Positions 41,621 to 50,945 of a DNA stretch of 64,000 nt are shown here, one piece after another. The notes under the pieces were generated by a model. That model was not told where the DNA came from. It searched no databases and worked only from the letters and a program-made list of their open reading frames with translations. This DNA is from Synechococcus sp. C9 (GTDB taxonomy: Bacteria > Cyanobacteriota > Cyanobacteriia > Gloeomargaritales > Gloeomargaritaceae), in assembly GCF_022984075.1 (NCBI RefSeq), contig NZ_JALAAD010000001.1:1778455-1842454 (forward strand), written 5' to 3'. A program made the translations under genes and the position numbers. Each line of letters opens with the position of its first letter. Position 1 is the stretch's first letter.

Positions 41621-41750
41621 GGGCATCTCTATATTATTTGAGCCAATCCATAGCCTGCGTGGCGTAGCCATAAATCTCATCGTGGGAATACTCATATTAC
41701 CTAGAACCAAGGGCGCTACGACCGCTAACTTTGAATTGATAGAGGTGCCC
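41621..41750. repeat. Dispersed mini-element, GGGCAYCTCTAT type
   Basis: GGGCATCTCTATATTATTTG at left and TTGATAGAGGTGCCC at right. It carries the block 'AGCCTGCGTGGCGTAGCC' and a reduced core (GGGCGCTACGACC). Same class as 3120-3231. Confidence 0.7.
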
Positions 41751-41882
41751 TATCCAGCGTTCCCGCAAACTGCGTGACTTGTATGATCAACGGGGCTTCC
41801 AAAAAGTTGGCCCGGTAGATCATTACTCCCTTGAGAAACAATGGGTTGCAGGGCAGTTGATGACCCCACAACCCTAGCCAAG

Positions 41883-44225
41883 TTACGCTCCCAATTGCTG
41901 GGCGAACCAAGTCTGCCAACGCTCGACTAAATCAGCAGGCTCAGGGTCTGTTAAAGGTGGCGTTGTGCTGAGATGGCGTAACCATTGTTCCGCTTTTTGT
42001 GCTAGGCGTTGCCACAGCAATTCTGAATTAGCAAAGTGGTCTTTTAGAAAACGAAGAACGAAAAGGGTTGCAATAATCCGTTCGGCTTCTTCAGGGGTCG
42101 TATTTAACAGGGTAGCCATTTGCTTGAGTTGATTGGCATCCCCATTCACCGTATTCACAACCTGACTCTCCAGTGCCCAGCAACCTTCATAGGTCTGATG
42201 GGTAGCCAGTTCATACAGTAATCGGAAATTGTCTTTTTCATCGGTAAGACGCTCCTCATCAGAGTCTGTTTCATCGAAAACTTCGTATTGGCATAGGTCA
42301 ATATCGACAATAATGTTTTCTTCACTGGTTGGGGGAGGAGACATCCGTGCCATAAAGGCATGTCTTGCAATTGTGCTTCTCGATCCCGAAGGCATCATTG
42401 AGGAGGCGATCTGGGAACCACCCCAGCCCCGGGTGAGCGCAATGGGCACCCTACGGAGTTTGATTTCTGCGGTTTTATCCCCATCGGGTCGCTGTTCAAT
42501 CGCCACAAAACTCGTCGCCGAAGACATTAACTGATACCGACAACCCAGATTCACCAGCGCTTCCTGCCGCTGTTGCGAGGCTTCCTTGCGCTCCCGCTGT
42601 CGGGAACCCGTCCCCTGACTGGGGAGTTCTTCCCAATCCCGAATGGCACTGCGGGCAAACAGCAACGGAACCACCGGGGTCTCATCCACGCACTCCGGGT
42701 CAAGGGGCAGTTCCCAGGTGTAGGTTTGCCCCGCTAGCACCGCCTGCAAGCGAACCGTCGTAGCGCATAATTGACTGACTCGGGCGTAGGCTGTCCAACG
42801 CTGATTATGGAAAAGTGGCGGCCAAACCCTGGGGGTCACGACCTCCACCGACAGGCCACCCCAATCCACCTGCACCTGTTCGGCGTAGGGCACCCCCATC
42901 CGGTAAAACTGTTGCATCACCTTGAGTTCAATGCGCTCCCCTGGAAAGATAAATTCCGCCGCACCATCTGTCGCCCGCGCCACCCCCCGAATCAAATGTT
43001 CACTTACTCCCCGACCAATGCCAAACGCAAAAATACGCACCCGCCCCCGATACCTTTGCGCCAAGTGGATTACCTCTGGTTCATTACCGACTTGCCCATC
43101 CGTTAGCAGAACCACATTCGCCGCCAAATTGCCCACACGAGATAGGGCATCTTCTAAAGCGGCATAAATTTCTGTCCCCCCCAGGTTCGCATCTAAACGT
43201 TGCACGTGCTGAGTCGCTGTTGCTAGGGTTTCCGCTGTGTAGGGTTGACTGCGTTCAAACAGTTTTTCATAGGTCGAACCAAAGCCATAGATATTGAATT
43301 GATCCCCCGGTTGTAGCGATTTCAAACACAGCAACAAGGCAGTTCTGGCTTGCTGAATACTCTCCCCTCCCATCGAACCTGAGCGGTCAATGATAAAAAT
43401 AAATTCCTGGGGTTGCTGTTGCTGGGTTTCCAACTGCGGCCAAAAATTCAGCATCACCACAAATCCATCGGAACCGATGTCTTTCCCCAAAAGAATGTGT
43501 GGTTCAGGGGATTTTTGTAGCGTGTAGTTCAAAACAAAATCCTGGTCAAGTTGGATGTTTTCACCTACCAATTCCACACTTGCCCGACCGTCTTGGAGGG
43601 TAAAGCGAATCGGATGAGAAGGAGATTCTAACCCCAGAATCGGACTACTGGTTGCCATGTCCACACGCATGGTCAAACCATAGGGCAACGTCCCCAATAC
43701 CCTGGGCGGATTGATATGCAATAATTCAGCGGCAGGAGCCGTTTCCAACTGCTGGGCAGGCACATAACGAGGGGAAATTGTGGTAGGAATGACAAACCGT
43801 CCCCTGTCTGCTTGCATCTCCAATTCCTGGACATAGGAAATACGAATTACCACTGATTGTTGCGGCAGTAAATTCCCCACCGAAATTGTGAAGATATTCG
43901 GGCGATCCTGATCCACCAAATAGGCGCCATGCCCCTCCCGGATCGCCTCATCGTACTGGGCAAAAGCTGTTTCTTTTTCCTCCACCCGTCCGGTAATCAC
44001 CCGTTCCCCCAACCGCACTTCAAACCCACAAATAGCCGCCGATTCTGGCAAAGGAAACGAATAAACCGCCTCAATTGGGTTACTTTCCTCATTTTGAAAA
44101 TGTTGGGAAACCGTCACCTGGGCACCCATATCCCGAATGACTACCTGAAAATCCACGCCCCGCAAAGGAATAGGCGTGCCCGTAGTGGTGTACAACCCCG
44201 CCGGTGCTGTAGCAGTAGAAAACAT
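41883..44225 (-). CDS. VIT and von Willebrand factor A domain protein
   Basis: 780 residues. An N-terminal VIT domain (about 15-145, 'AVYSFPLPESAAICGFEVRLGERVITG') is followed by a VWA domain (about 275-460) with the MIDAS motif DRSGSMGG, the conserved 'GTEIYAAL' and 'LLTDGQVGNE'. It is the inter-alpha-trypsin-inhibitor-like architecture found in many bacteria, usually assigned to protein-protein or surface interactions. No signal peptide is evident. It stands alone next to the trailer end of the CRISPR array; linkage to immunity is not supported. Confidence 0.85.
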   Translation of the reverse strand: MFSTATAPAGLYTTTGTPIPLRGVDFQVVIRDMGAQVTVSQHFQNEESNPIEAVYSFPLPESAAICGFEVRLGERVITGRVEEKETAFAQYDEAIREGHGAYLVDQDRPNIFTISVGNLLPQQSVVIRISYVQELEMQADRGRFVIPTTISPRYVPAQQLETAPAAELLHINPPRVLGTLPYGLTMRVDMATSSPILGLESPSHPIRFTLQDGRASVELVGENIQLDQDFVLNYTLQKSPEPHILLGKDIGSDGFVVMLNFWPQLETQQQQPQEFIFIIDRSGSMGGESIQQARTALLLCLKSLQPGDQFNIYGFGSTYEKLFERSQPYTAETLATATQHVQRLDANLGGTEIYAALEDALSRVGNLAANVVLLTDGQVGNEPEVIHLAQRYRGRVRIFAFGIGRGVSEHLIRGVARATDGAAEFIFPGERIELKVMQQFYRMGVPYAEQVQVDWGGLSVEVVTPRVWPPLFHNQRWTAYARVSQLCATTVRLQAVLAGQTYTWELPLDPECVDETPVVPLLFARSAIRDWEELPSQGTGSRQRERKEASQQRQEALVNLGCRYQLMSSATSFVAIEQRPDGDKTAEIKLRRVPIALTRGWGGSQIASSMMPSGSRSTIARHAFMARMSPPPTSEENIIVDIDLCQYEVFDETDSDEERLTDEKDNFRLLYELATHQTYEGCWALESQVVNTVNGDANQLKQMATLLNTTPEEAERIIATLFVLRFLKDHFANSELLWQRLAQKAEQWLRHLSTTPPLTDPEPADLVERWQTWFAQQLGA

Positions 44226-44291
44226 ACAACCATTACCCCTTAATCAATGTGGATGTACCTAGAATAACCCTAACTAGAATAGCTCTCTTCC

Positions 44292-44403
44292 AAGAATCGC
44301 CCTAATAAGGAGTTGGCAGGGGCACCGCCCCCGTATTTGGTTCTCAATAATATTGGCATTCCAGCGAGATAACCTTTTGGTAATACAAATAAATAAGGTG
44401 CCC
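44292..44403. repeat. Dispersed mini-element abutting the CRISPR array
   Basis: Core GGCAGGGGCACCGCCCCCGT, then the block TTGGCATTCCAGCGAGATAA and the right end AAATAAATAAGGTGCCC. The end meets the first CRISPR repeat exactly at repeat position 9, so the first eight bases of that repeat are missing. The left end is diverged (AAGAATCGCCCTAATAAGG). Confidence 0.65.
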
Positions 44404-47370
44404 TTTATTGAGTTCCCCAGCGAGTGGGGAGACTACTGGGAGGTCTCGGAAAACGAGGCTCTCTCGAGTTTCCAATTTATTGAGTTCCCCAGCGAGTGGG
44501 GAGATGGCAAGCAAGCGGAATTGGCTCTACCATTCATGTTTCCAATTTATTGAGTTCCCCAGCGAGTGGGGAGATGATGAAAAGTAAAGATGTGCGGGTG
44601 TGTAATGAGTTGAGTTTCCAATTTATTGAGTTCCCCAGCGAGTGGGGAGCTTCATGGGCTAACCGGGAATTTCCCGGATGTGCAGTTTCCAATTTATTGA
44701 GTTCCCCAGCGAGTGGGGAGACAGAGCTTGGTTCGAATTCCTCCACCAGGAGGAGTTGTTTCCAATTTATTGAGTTCCCCAGCGAGTGGGGAGAGATGCT
44801 CTGGGTACAGAGCAGATTCCAAGACACCCCGTTTCCAATTTATTGAGTTCCCCAGCGAGTGGGGAGATGAAGTATGCCGGTCGGGAATGGTGCTGGAAAT
44901 GTGGCAGGTTTCCAATTTATTGAGTTCCCCAGCGAGTGGGGAGGTTCTTTGACGACCCGTTCTGCCAGCAATGGGCAAGGTTTCCAATTTATTGAGTTCC
45001 CCAGCGAGTGGGGAGTTGAATTTCATCAAAGCATCGCTCCCTTTTTTTGGGAGTTTCCAATTTATTGAGTTCCCCAGCGAGTGGGGAGTATCGTCACTAC
45101 GTACGCTAGTACGAGCTGATAAAGAGTTTCCAATTTATTGAGTTCCCCAGCGAGTGGGGAGCCGAGCTAATGGAGGTGTTGAATTACTGTCAAGGTAAGT
45201 TTCCAATTTATTGAGTTCCCCAGCGAGTGGGGAGGTTCCCTGGCGCAGGTGATAGCTTTGAAACACCGAACGGTTGTTTCCAATTTATTGAGTTCCCCAG
45301 CGAGTGGGGAGGTTCCCTGGCGCAGGTGATAGCTTTGAAACACCGAACGGTTGTTTCCAATTTATTGAGTTCCCCAGCGAGTGGGGAGCTATCTGTTGAC
45401 ATCTAGGCTTGCCTAGGTTAATCTAAAGGTTTCCAATTTATTGAGTTCCCCAGCGAGTGGGGAGGATCAAAGTTGTGGATAAACCTTGGGGGGAATTGCC
45501 AGTTTCCAATTTATTGAGTTCCCCAGCGAGTGGGGAGAATCCTTTATGTATGCGTTTGAGGCGGTTTTAGCCTTCTGTTTCCAATTTATTGAGTTCCCCA
45601 GCGAGTGGGGAGCTGTCGTTGTCCAACTGCGGTTAGAGGAGCGTAAGAAGGGGTTTCCAATTTATTGAGTTCCCCAGCGAGTGGGGAGTATGAAATCAAT
45701 GGCAGAGGGGGATTTGTTCCTAGCCAAGTTTCCAATTTATTGAGTTCCCCAGCGAGTGGGGAGTATACCCCTTGGGAGCCACAAAACAATGGCGGCTAGT
45801 GATGTTTCCAATTTATTGAGTTCCCCAGCGAGTGGGGAGGTTCCAGTTACACTTCTCTCGAGAAAAGCGGGGAGTGTTTCCAATTTATTGAGTTCCCCAG
45901 CGAGTGGGGAGACGGAAGCCCTCCTCCGGGTTTTTTCTGTTTCCTACAGTGGGTTTCCAATTTATTGAGTTCCCCAGCGAGTGGGGAGTCCAAAGCCGCA
46001 CACCCCCGCCGACGTCTTGCCTTGTTTCCAATTTATTGAGTTCCCCAGCGAGTGGGGAGTTGAATGGTTGCTCGACCTCAACCAACCCCACGTGGGTTTC
46101 CAATTTATTGAGTTCCCCAGCGAGTGGGGAGAACTCGTCATACTGCCGTAAGTCCACTTTCGACCAAGTTTCCAATTTATTGAGTTCCCCAGCGAGTGGG
46201 GAGGCCACCAGAGTGTACAACGAAGGGGTAGATATACCCGTTTCCAATTTATTGAGTTCCCCAGCGAGTGGGGAGCAATAGGGACAAGAGCTCCACCCGG
46301 ATCTCCCGGTCGAGTTTCCAATTTATTGAGTTCCCCAGCGAGTGGGGAGCCAGGCACGGGATTATCCTGGCAATCCGGCGTGAATAGTTTCCAATTTATT
46401 GAGTTCCCCAGCGAGTGGGGAGGAAACTCCAAAGCCCGCTGTGTAGTTTGTTCAATTAGGTTTCCAATTTATTGAGTTCCCCAGCGAGTGGGGAGTTTGT
46501 AGGCAAAACCGGGAGACTCTACCACCCGTCGTTTCCAATTTATTGAGTTCCCCAGCGAGTGGGGAGGAGCGTTTGAAACGGATCGAATTGCTAATTTGTG
46601 AGGTTTCCAATTTATTGAGTTCCCCAGCGAGTGGGGAGATATCGTGGGAACAATCACACGTTAAGGATGCAATGTGATTGTTTCCAATTTATTGAGTTCC
46701 CCAGCGAGTGGGGAGCGCTATCCCCCCGCACCAGCGGTTGGATCGTGGGAAAGTGTTTCCAATTTATTGAGTTCCCCAGCGAGTGGGGAGAAAGTCCAAC
46801 GCCAGCGTAGAGACTGGGCAATTAGTTTCCAATTTATTGAGTTCCCCAGCGAGTGGGGAGGTCAACCCGTGTAAAATCACGGTAATCAACGCTGCCAGTT
46901 TCCAATTTATTGAGTTCCCCAGCGAGTGGGGAGGCGTGCGTCGCTATTATAGAGTCTAATGTTGTCATGTTTCCAATTTATTGAGTTCCCCAGCGAGTGG
47001 GGAGAAACCTTATATAGACTCGAGTTACCCCCGCTCGATAAAGTTTCCAATTTATTGAGTTCCCCAGCGAGTGGGGAGCGCGTTGATTCTAGCGGCCAAT
47101 CTGGAACGCTTGAGTTTCCAATTTATTGAGTTCCCCAGCGAGTGGGGAGAAGAAGATAATAAAGAAGAAATCACCGCCACCGCCGTCAAGTTTCCAATTT
47201 ATTGAGTTCCCCAGCGAGTGGGGAGATCTTCTCAACGCCCCAATCAACCCAAAGGACAACGCCGTTTCCAATTTATTGAGTTCCCCAGCGAGTGGGGAGA
47301 GGCCTACTTAGCCGCCGGTTGGCGGCCATCCCCCGTTTCCAATTTATTGAGTTCCCCAGCGAGTGGGGAG
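44404..47370 (-). CRISPR. CRISPR array, 41 repeats and 40 spacers
   Basis: The repeat is 36 bp, read on the + strand from GTTTCCAATTTATTG to a TCCCCA-GCGAG-TGGGGA hairpin and final G. Forty copies are full length and look identical; the first (44404-44431) lacks its first eight bases. Spacers are 34-41 bp. On the minus strand the repeat ends ATTGGAAAC, like most crRNA 5' handles, so transcription runs leftward, the same direction as the cas genes. The leader is therefore between cas2 and 47370 and the oldest end is 44404. Spacers 45235-45275 and 45312-45352 are identical. Full-length repeats start at 44468, 44538, 44614 and so on to 47335. Confidence 0.98.
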
Positions 47371-47550
47371 TCACCCTATTAAAACCCGCATGGATAGGGA
47401 ATGGCAAGGGGCATTTGCGAGCAGAGAGCAAAATTGTTATACATTGTACTGTTTCTGACCCCGAAAAATTACCCCAAACCCCGTCTGGGAGCCATATCGA
47501 GCATCCCAACGGAAAAATCGGCATTTCCCGGTTTTGGCTCGATCCTCGCA
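47371..47550 (-). promoter_or_regulatory. CRISPR leader
   Basis: 180 bp between the cas2 stop and the newest repeat (47335-47370). On the minus strand it contains AT-rich stretches (GTAATTTTTC, TACAATGTATAACAATTTT) that could provide a -10 about 80 bp before the first repeat. No ORF. Confidence 0.65.
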
Positions 47551-47829
47551 TTAGATAATCACCGAATCCGGTTCTTGGGCGAGTGGCGGTCCACCCCATA
47601 ACTCGACTTGCCCGATAGTGTGTTGCGAAATGGGATAAAATCGAATGCAATCTTCTCCCTCCTTGTATCGCTTTCGTAAACGCTTTTTTAATTCTTGATA
47701 TTTGTCTGGTGGCAAAACACATTCAAACACACTGTATTGCACCCTGCGCCCATAACCTTCTAACAAATCTGCCATTTTTTTGCGTCGCTTATCGGAAGGC
47801 GTATCATAGCACACTATGTACAGTAGCAT
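47551..47829 (-). CDS. cas2: CRISPR adaptation protein Cas2
   Basis: 92 residues with the ferredoxin-like Cas2 fold. The first strand ends in Asp9 ('LLYIVCYDTPSDKRRKK'), followed by 'VQYSVFECVLPPDKYQEL' and 'DCIRFYPIS'. It pairs with Cas1 to integrate new spacers. It directly follows cas1, with a single base between stop and start, and precedes the leader. Confidence 0.95.
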   Translation of the reverse strand: MLLYIVCYDTPSDKRRKKMADLLEGYGRRVQYSVFECVLPPDKYQELKKRLRKRYKEGEDCIRFYPISQHTIGQVELWGGPPLAQEPDSVII

Positions 47830-47830
47830 T

Positions 47831-48820
47831 TTAACGAATTTGATAGGGTTGATACCTTTGTTCTGGGTTAAAAATACACCGTTTATATTGACGCACTTGT
47901 TGCGTTAATACATCCCAAAAAGGCTGGGTTCCATCCTCGGTATTTATTTTAACCGACATCCGCTCCACAAAACTTTTCAAAAACTTTTTTCGCCCCGATT
48001 CATTCAAAAAACATCCCCCCTTTTCATAGTGAAAATCCTCCTCAGAATTCATGATACGCCGATTGACTAAACTTAACATTAATGAGTCAATAATCGGTGC
48101 CCGAAATTCCTCTAACAAATCAGAAACCAATGCCGCGTGTTTGGGATTGCTTTGATGAAAACACCCCTCATATGGATGTAAATCCTGCAATTCGATCAGG
48201 CTAAATAAATGATTCCACAGGACGCTATAGCCAAAACTCAGCAGAGCATTAGCAGGATTGGTTGGCGGACGGCGTGTCCGAGTCAGGAGCATAAACCCTG
48301 GCTGCCGTAGGCAATTCCCCAATTCCGGGAAATAGACTGCCGCCCCTGCCCCCTCGATTCCCCGCAATTGCTCTCGACTCCCTGCTTGCAACGCTTGCAT
48401 AGCCAAATAACCCAAACTCTGTACCGCCAGTGCCCCTGATTCCGTAGCCGTTTCCCGCAGTTGACGCATCAATACCACCCGACTATTGAGCAGTTTCGCC
48501 CGCACAATCCGCTGAGCCGTCTGCAACCGCCATTGCTCCGGCAGAGACTGTTGCCGTTGCGCCAAACCCCGATACCCCCGCTCCAGCGGCATGACCCGCC
48601 CGTAGCAGTAGCCCATCCGGGACAAATAAGCAATGGGAATATCCCGGCTCAAGCAGGCTCGCACCGCCTGGGTGGTCATCTGGGCGTGCCCAAAAATTAA
48701 GACCTGCTCCAGGGTGGGCAGGGGTACGGTGTACAGTTCTTGTCTGCCAGATAATACCTGCAAAGACTCCTGTTTAAGCGTTACCCAGCACCCCTGTTGC
48801 GAAAGATAAAGCGTCCGCAT
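47831..48820 (-). CDS. cas1: CRISPR adaptation endonuclease Cas1
   Basis: 329 residues. The metal-binding residues are visible: Glu156 in 'RGIEGAGAAVYF', His228 in 'SNPKHAALVSDLLEEFR', and the following acidic cluster Asp234/Glu237-Glu238. It is the integrase of spacer acquisition. No reverse transcriptase is fused to it. Its ATG overlaps the stop of the upstream membrane-protein gene as TAATG, so it is translationally coupled with that gene. Confidence 0.96.
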   Translation of the reverse strand: MRTLYLSQQGCWVTLKQESLQVLSGRQELYTVPLPTLEQVLIFGHAQMTTQAVRACLSRDIPIAYLSRMGYCYGRVMPLERGYRGLAQRQQSLPEQWRLQTAQRIVRAKLLNSRVVLMRQLRETATESGALAVQSLGYLAMQALQAGSREQLRGIEGAGAAVYFPELGNCLRQPGFMLLTRTRRPPTNPANALLSFGYSVLWNHLFSLIELQDLHPYEGCFHQSNPKHAALVSDLLEEFRAPIIDSLMLSLVNRRIMNSEEDFHYEKGGCFLNESGRKKFLKSFVERMSVKINTEDGTQPFWDVLTQQVRQYKRCIFNPEQRYQPYQIR

Positions 48821-49083
48821 TACTCCCGGTCACGATAGCGAGTGATACTGGTGTGCAGGTGATCCGGTTCAATTTCCCCGGCAATACTTTTGCGCAATAT
48901 TCCCACCAAAAAGTCCGTGATTTCCTCCCCCAAAAAAGTGCCCACCATGACGAGAATTGTATTAATCATTACCGCCGCCAAACCCAAGGGAGCAATCAAT
49001 AAAATTGTGAAGGTAATTCCCCCATTCACCAGGGCGGCTAGGAAATTTCTCGCCCGTCGAATTAACCACCGATTACGTCTCAT
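48820..49083 (-). CDS. Small membrane protein coupled to cas1
   Basis: 87 residues from ATG 49083 (MRRNRWLIRRARNFL). A very basic N-terminus is followed by two membrane helices (about 14-30 and 33-50), then a soluble acidic tail 'EPDHLHTSITRYRDRE'. No family recognised. Its stop shares a base with the cas1 ATG and its start overlaps the previous gene by 11 bp, so it is locked into the adaptation operon. Small membrane proteins serve as effectors in some type III systems (Csx23, Cam1), but no homology is claimed here. Confidence 0.7.
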   Translation of the reverse strand: MRRNRWLIRRARNFLAALVNGGITFTILLIAPLGLAAVMINTILVMVGTFLGEEITDFLVGILRKSIAGEIEPDHLHTSITRYRDRE

Positions 49084-49417
49084 GATTTGGCTCCCCCATT
49101 TTCCGGCGTGCCCAACGAATGGCTTGCACATTATCTGCCGTTGCGCCCAGCCCCCCCAAAACCATTAAAACTGGGGATGGCTCCCATTCTTCCGACTCAT
49201 TTTCGGGCGTAAAAATCACACCCATTAACCCAGCTAGTGCGAGAAAAATCAACATTGCCCGCCACCGTCGGGTGTAAAGATATGCCCCAATGGGAATCAA
49301 TAATCCCAACAACACCGTGACCCAATAGGCGCGCTGGGATAGGTGGTACACCCGCCGAATCTCCCTTTCTCGGTCTCTTTGCTGTTCCTCAGCAATAATG
49401 TCTTCCGGTCTATCCAT
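49073..49417 (-). CDS. Small membrane protein upstream of cas1
   Basis: 114 residues from ATG 49417. A charged cytosolic N-terminus (EDIIAEEQQRDREREIRR) is followed by two clear membrane helices (about 30-48 and 52-69) and a third weaker one near 'PVLMVLGGLGATADNVQ'. Tail basic. No family recognised. It overlaps the next gene by 11 bp. The two proteins look like a coupled pair between the effector and adaptation halves of the locus. Confidence 0.7.
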   Translation of the reverse strand: MDRPEDIIAEEQQRDREREIRRVYHLSQRAYWVTVLLGLLIPIGAYLYTRRWRAMLIFLALAGLMGVIFTPENESEEWEPSPVLMVLGGLGATADNVQAIRWARRKMGEPNHET

Positions 49418-49513
49418 CAAAGTTTTCCCAAACCCAACATCCCTATCCTAAAAGGGTTTAGAAGGGTCTATTTCCAGACAGATGACAGGGATCAGCGATT
49501 GGCAATGGATTAC

Positions 49514-50101
49514 CTATGGTTCATTGGGGGTTGTTGCTAATTCCACATCTTCGTACAATTCTGCCAATGTTGCGGTCAATTCCACGCTCTGGAGGGTAAA
49601 GTATTTTGATTCCGGGGTATAGGATTGCAGTATCCACATACCATCACCATACCGACGAAAGCACTCCACCCGTTGGTGTCGGGTGTTAACTAAAACGTAT
49701 TCTTCAAGGCTTGTCAGGGTTTGGTAATCAGCAAATTTATCCCCCCGGTCAAAGGCTTCTGTTGATGCTGAAAGTACCTCCACAATCAGCTTAGGAAAGC
49801 ATTTATAGGTAGAATTTTCCCGGTCACGACTGTTGCACGTAACCATAATATCCGGGTAATAAAAACAATTAGGGGTTTCGAGGCGTACCTTCATATCTGT
49901 GATGTACACCCGACAGCCACTGCCCCGGATATGATTTCGTAATAGAGCCGCCATATTCAAAACAATAGTGACATGGGCATCATTTGCGCCCGCCATTGCA
50001 TAAATTGCACCATTAATATATTCGTGTTTGACCAGACTGATACGTTCCATCTGAAGATATTCAGCCACCGAAAGCAAAAGGGATTGGGAATGGGCAACCA
50101 T
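49514..50101 (-). CDS. Uma2-family nuclease-fold protein (CRISPR-locus copy 5)
   Basis: 195 residues, classical short Uma2 form. Asp84 in 'YYPDIMVTC', Glu108 in 'PKLIVEVLS', Lys122 in 'RGDKFADY' and 'LEEYVLVNTRHQRVECF' complete the PD-(D/E)XK pattern. It differs from the other copies here in starting with the 'SVAEYLQMER' helix and 'HEYINGAIYAMAG' strand-turn. Spaced from the next Uma2 gene by a dispersed mini-element. It is the last gene before the membrane-protein/cas1 group. Confidence 0.82.
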   Translation of the reverse strand: MVAHSQSLLLSVAEYLQMERISLVKHEYINGAIYAMAGANDAHVTIVLNMAALLRNHIRGSGCRVYITDMKVRLETPNCFYYPDIMVTCNSRDRENSTYKCFPKLIVEVLSASTEAFDRGDKFADYQTLTSLEEYVLVNTRHQRVECFRRYGDGMWILQSYTPESKYFTLQSVELTATLAELYEDVELATTPNEP

Positions 50102-50159
50102 AGGTACAAATCCTTGGGGGATAAATGTATTATAAAAGCGCAGGACTCAATTATGATTC

Positions 50160-50266
50160 TAGGCACCTCTATCAATTCAACGTTAGCGGTCGTAGCGCCC
50201 TCGGTTCTGGGTAATATGGGTATTCCCACGATGAAATTTTTAGTTGGTTCAAATAAATAGAGATTC
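50160..50266. repeat. Dispersed mini-element inside the cas region
   Basis: TAGGCACCTCTATCAATTCA at left, AAATAAATAGAGATTCATC at right. The core is reduced to GCGGTCGTAGCGCCCTCGG. It lies between two Uma2 genes, within a 178 bp gap, and splits the effector half from the adaptation half of the locus. Confidence 0.65.
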
Positions 50267-50279
50267 ATCGGTAATAGAG

Positions 50280-50945
50280 TTATGGTTTTATTTTTCCCAT
50301 CCACCATTGTCCTAATTGGGCGTTATCTAGTGCTTGACTCTTGTGCAGTGCCTCAGTGATGGCATCCATTGCCAACCCTTCTAATACAACAGACTGCTGA
50401 ACTCTCCGACTACCTAAATTTTGATCCACAGCAAAGGCAAACATTTCCAAAGATGATACATCTACCACCCAGTATTCCTTCACCTGCATTTCCTCATAGA
50501 GTAAACGTTTCATACCCAAGTCATCAGCTAACGAAAAATCAGCAATTTCAATCACCAAGTCTGGGGGAGAATAATTGTCTAAATCAGGAATCTCTCTGCC
50601 AGTAGGTGATGCGTTTACAGAGTCACCAAAATAAAAAGAGCTATCGGGTTGACACTCTCGTAAACCGGGTTTTCGATAACTCGCATTGGTCAAACCACGA
50701 AATGGAATCCCACGCATAATGCAATACAATTCAACGAGCAGAGAAACAATGAGATTGATTGCCGCATGATTCGCTCCCACACCCATAATAAACTGATACG
50801 CTCCTTGGCAATAATAGGCTTTGGCTTTTTGATAGGTAGGTTGCTGAGAAAGAGCGAGAAAAGTTTCCCAGGAACCTGTTTGCCAAGTTTGAGTTTCCCC
50901 TGAAAACTGGTCATTAGGCAAAGTCTTTGCAGTAGCAATTGTCAT
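50280..50945 (-). CDS. Uma2-family nuclease-fold protein (CRISPR-locus copy 4)
   Basis: 221 residues. Asp101 in 'ECQPDSSFYFGD', Glu133 in 'PDLVIEIADFS' and Lys146 in 'LGMKRLLYEEMQ' are intact, as is 'VKEYWVVDV'. Its ATG lies inside the stop of the Cmr6-Cmr1 fusion gene (ATGA, 50942-50945), which couples the two. It is the QPDxxFYxGD subtype, like the gene at 37038-37682. Confidence 0.82.
   Translation of the reverse strand: MTIATAKTLPNDQFSGETQTWQTGSWETFLALSQQPTYQKAKAYYCQGAYQFIMGVGANHAAINLIVSLLVELYCIMRGIPFRGLTNASYRKPGLRECQPDSSFYFGDSVNASPTGREIPDLDNYSPPDLVIEIADFSLADDLGMKRLLYEEMQVKEYWVVDVSSLEMFAFAVDQNLGSRRVQQSVVLEGLAMDAITEALHKSQALDNAQLGQWWMGKIKP

Noticed and set aside
41883-44225. VIT/VWA gene as part of the CRISPR system
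   Set aside because: It is separated from the array by a mini-element at the trailer end, and its architecture is common outside defence loci.
44721-44757. Spacer with GGTTCGAATTC, reminiscent of a tRNA T-arm
   Set aside because: The flanking bases do not form the 5 bp T-stem, so a tRNA origin is not supported.
44353-47558. Many ORFs on both strands with repeated FQFIEFPSEWG or SPLAGELNKLET peptides
   Set aside because: They are translations of the CRISPR repeat and spacers; both strands give them and none has a ribosome-binding site.
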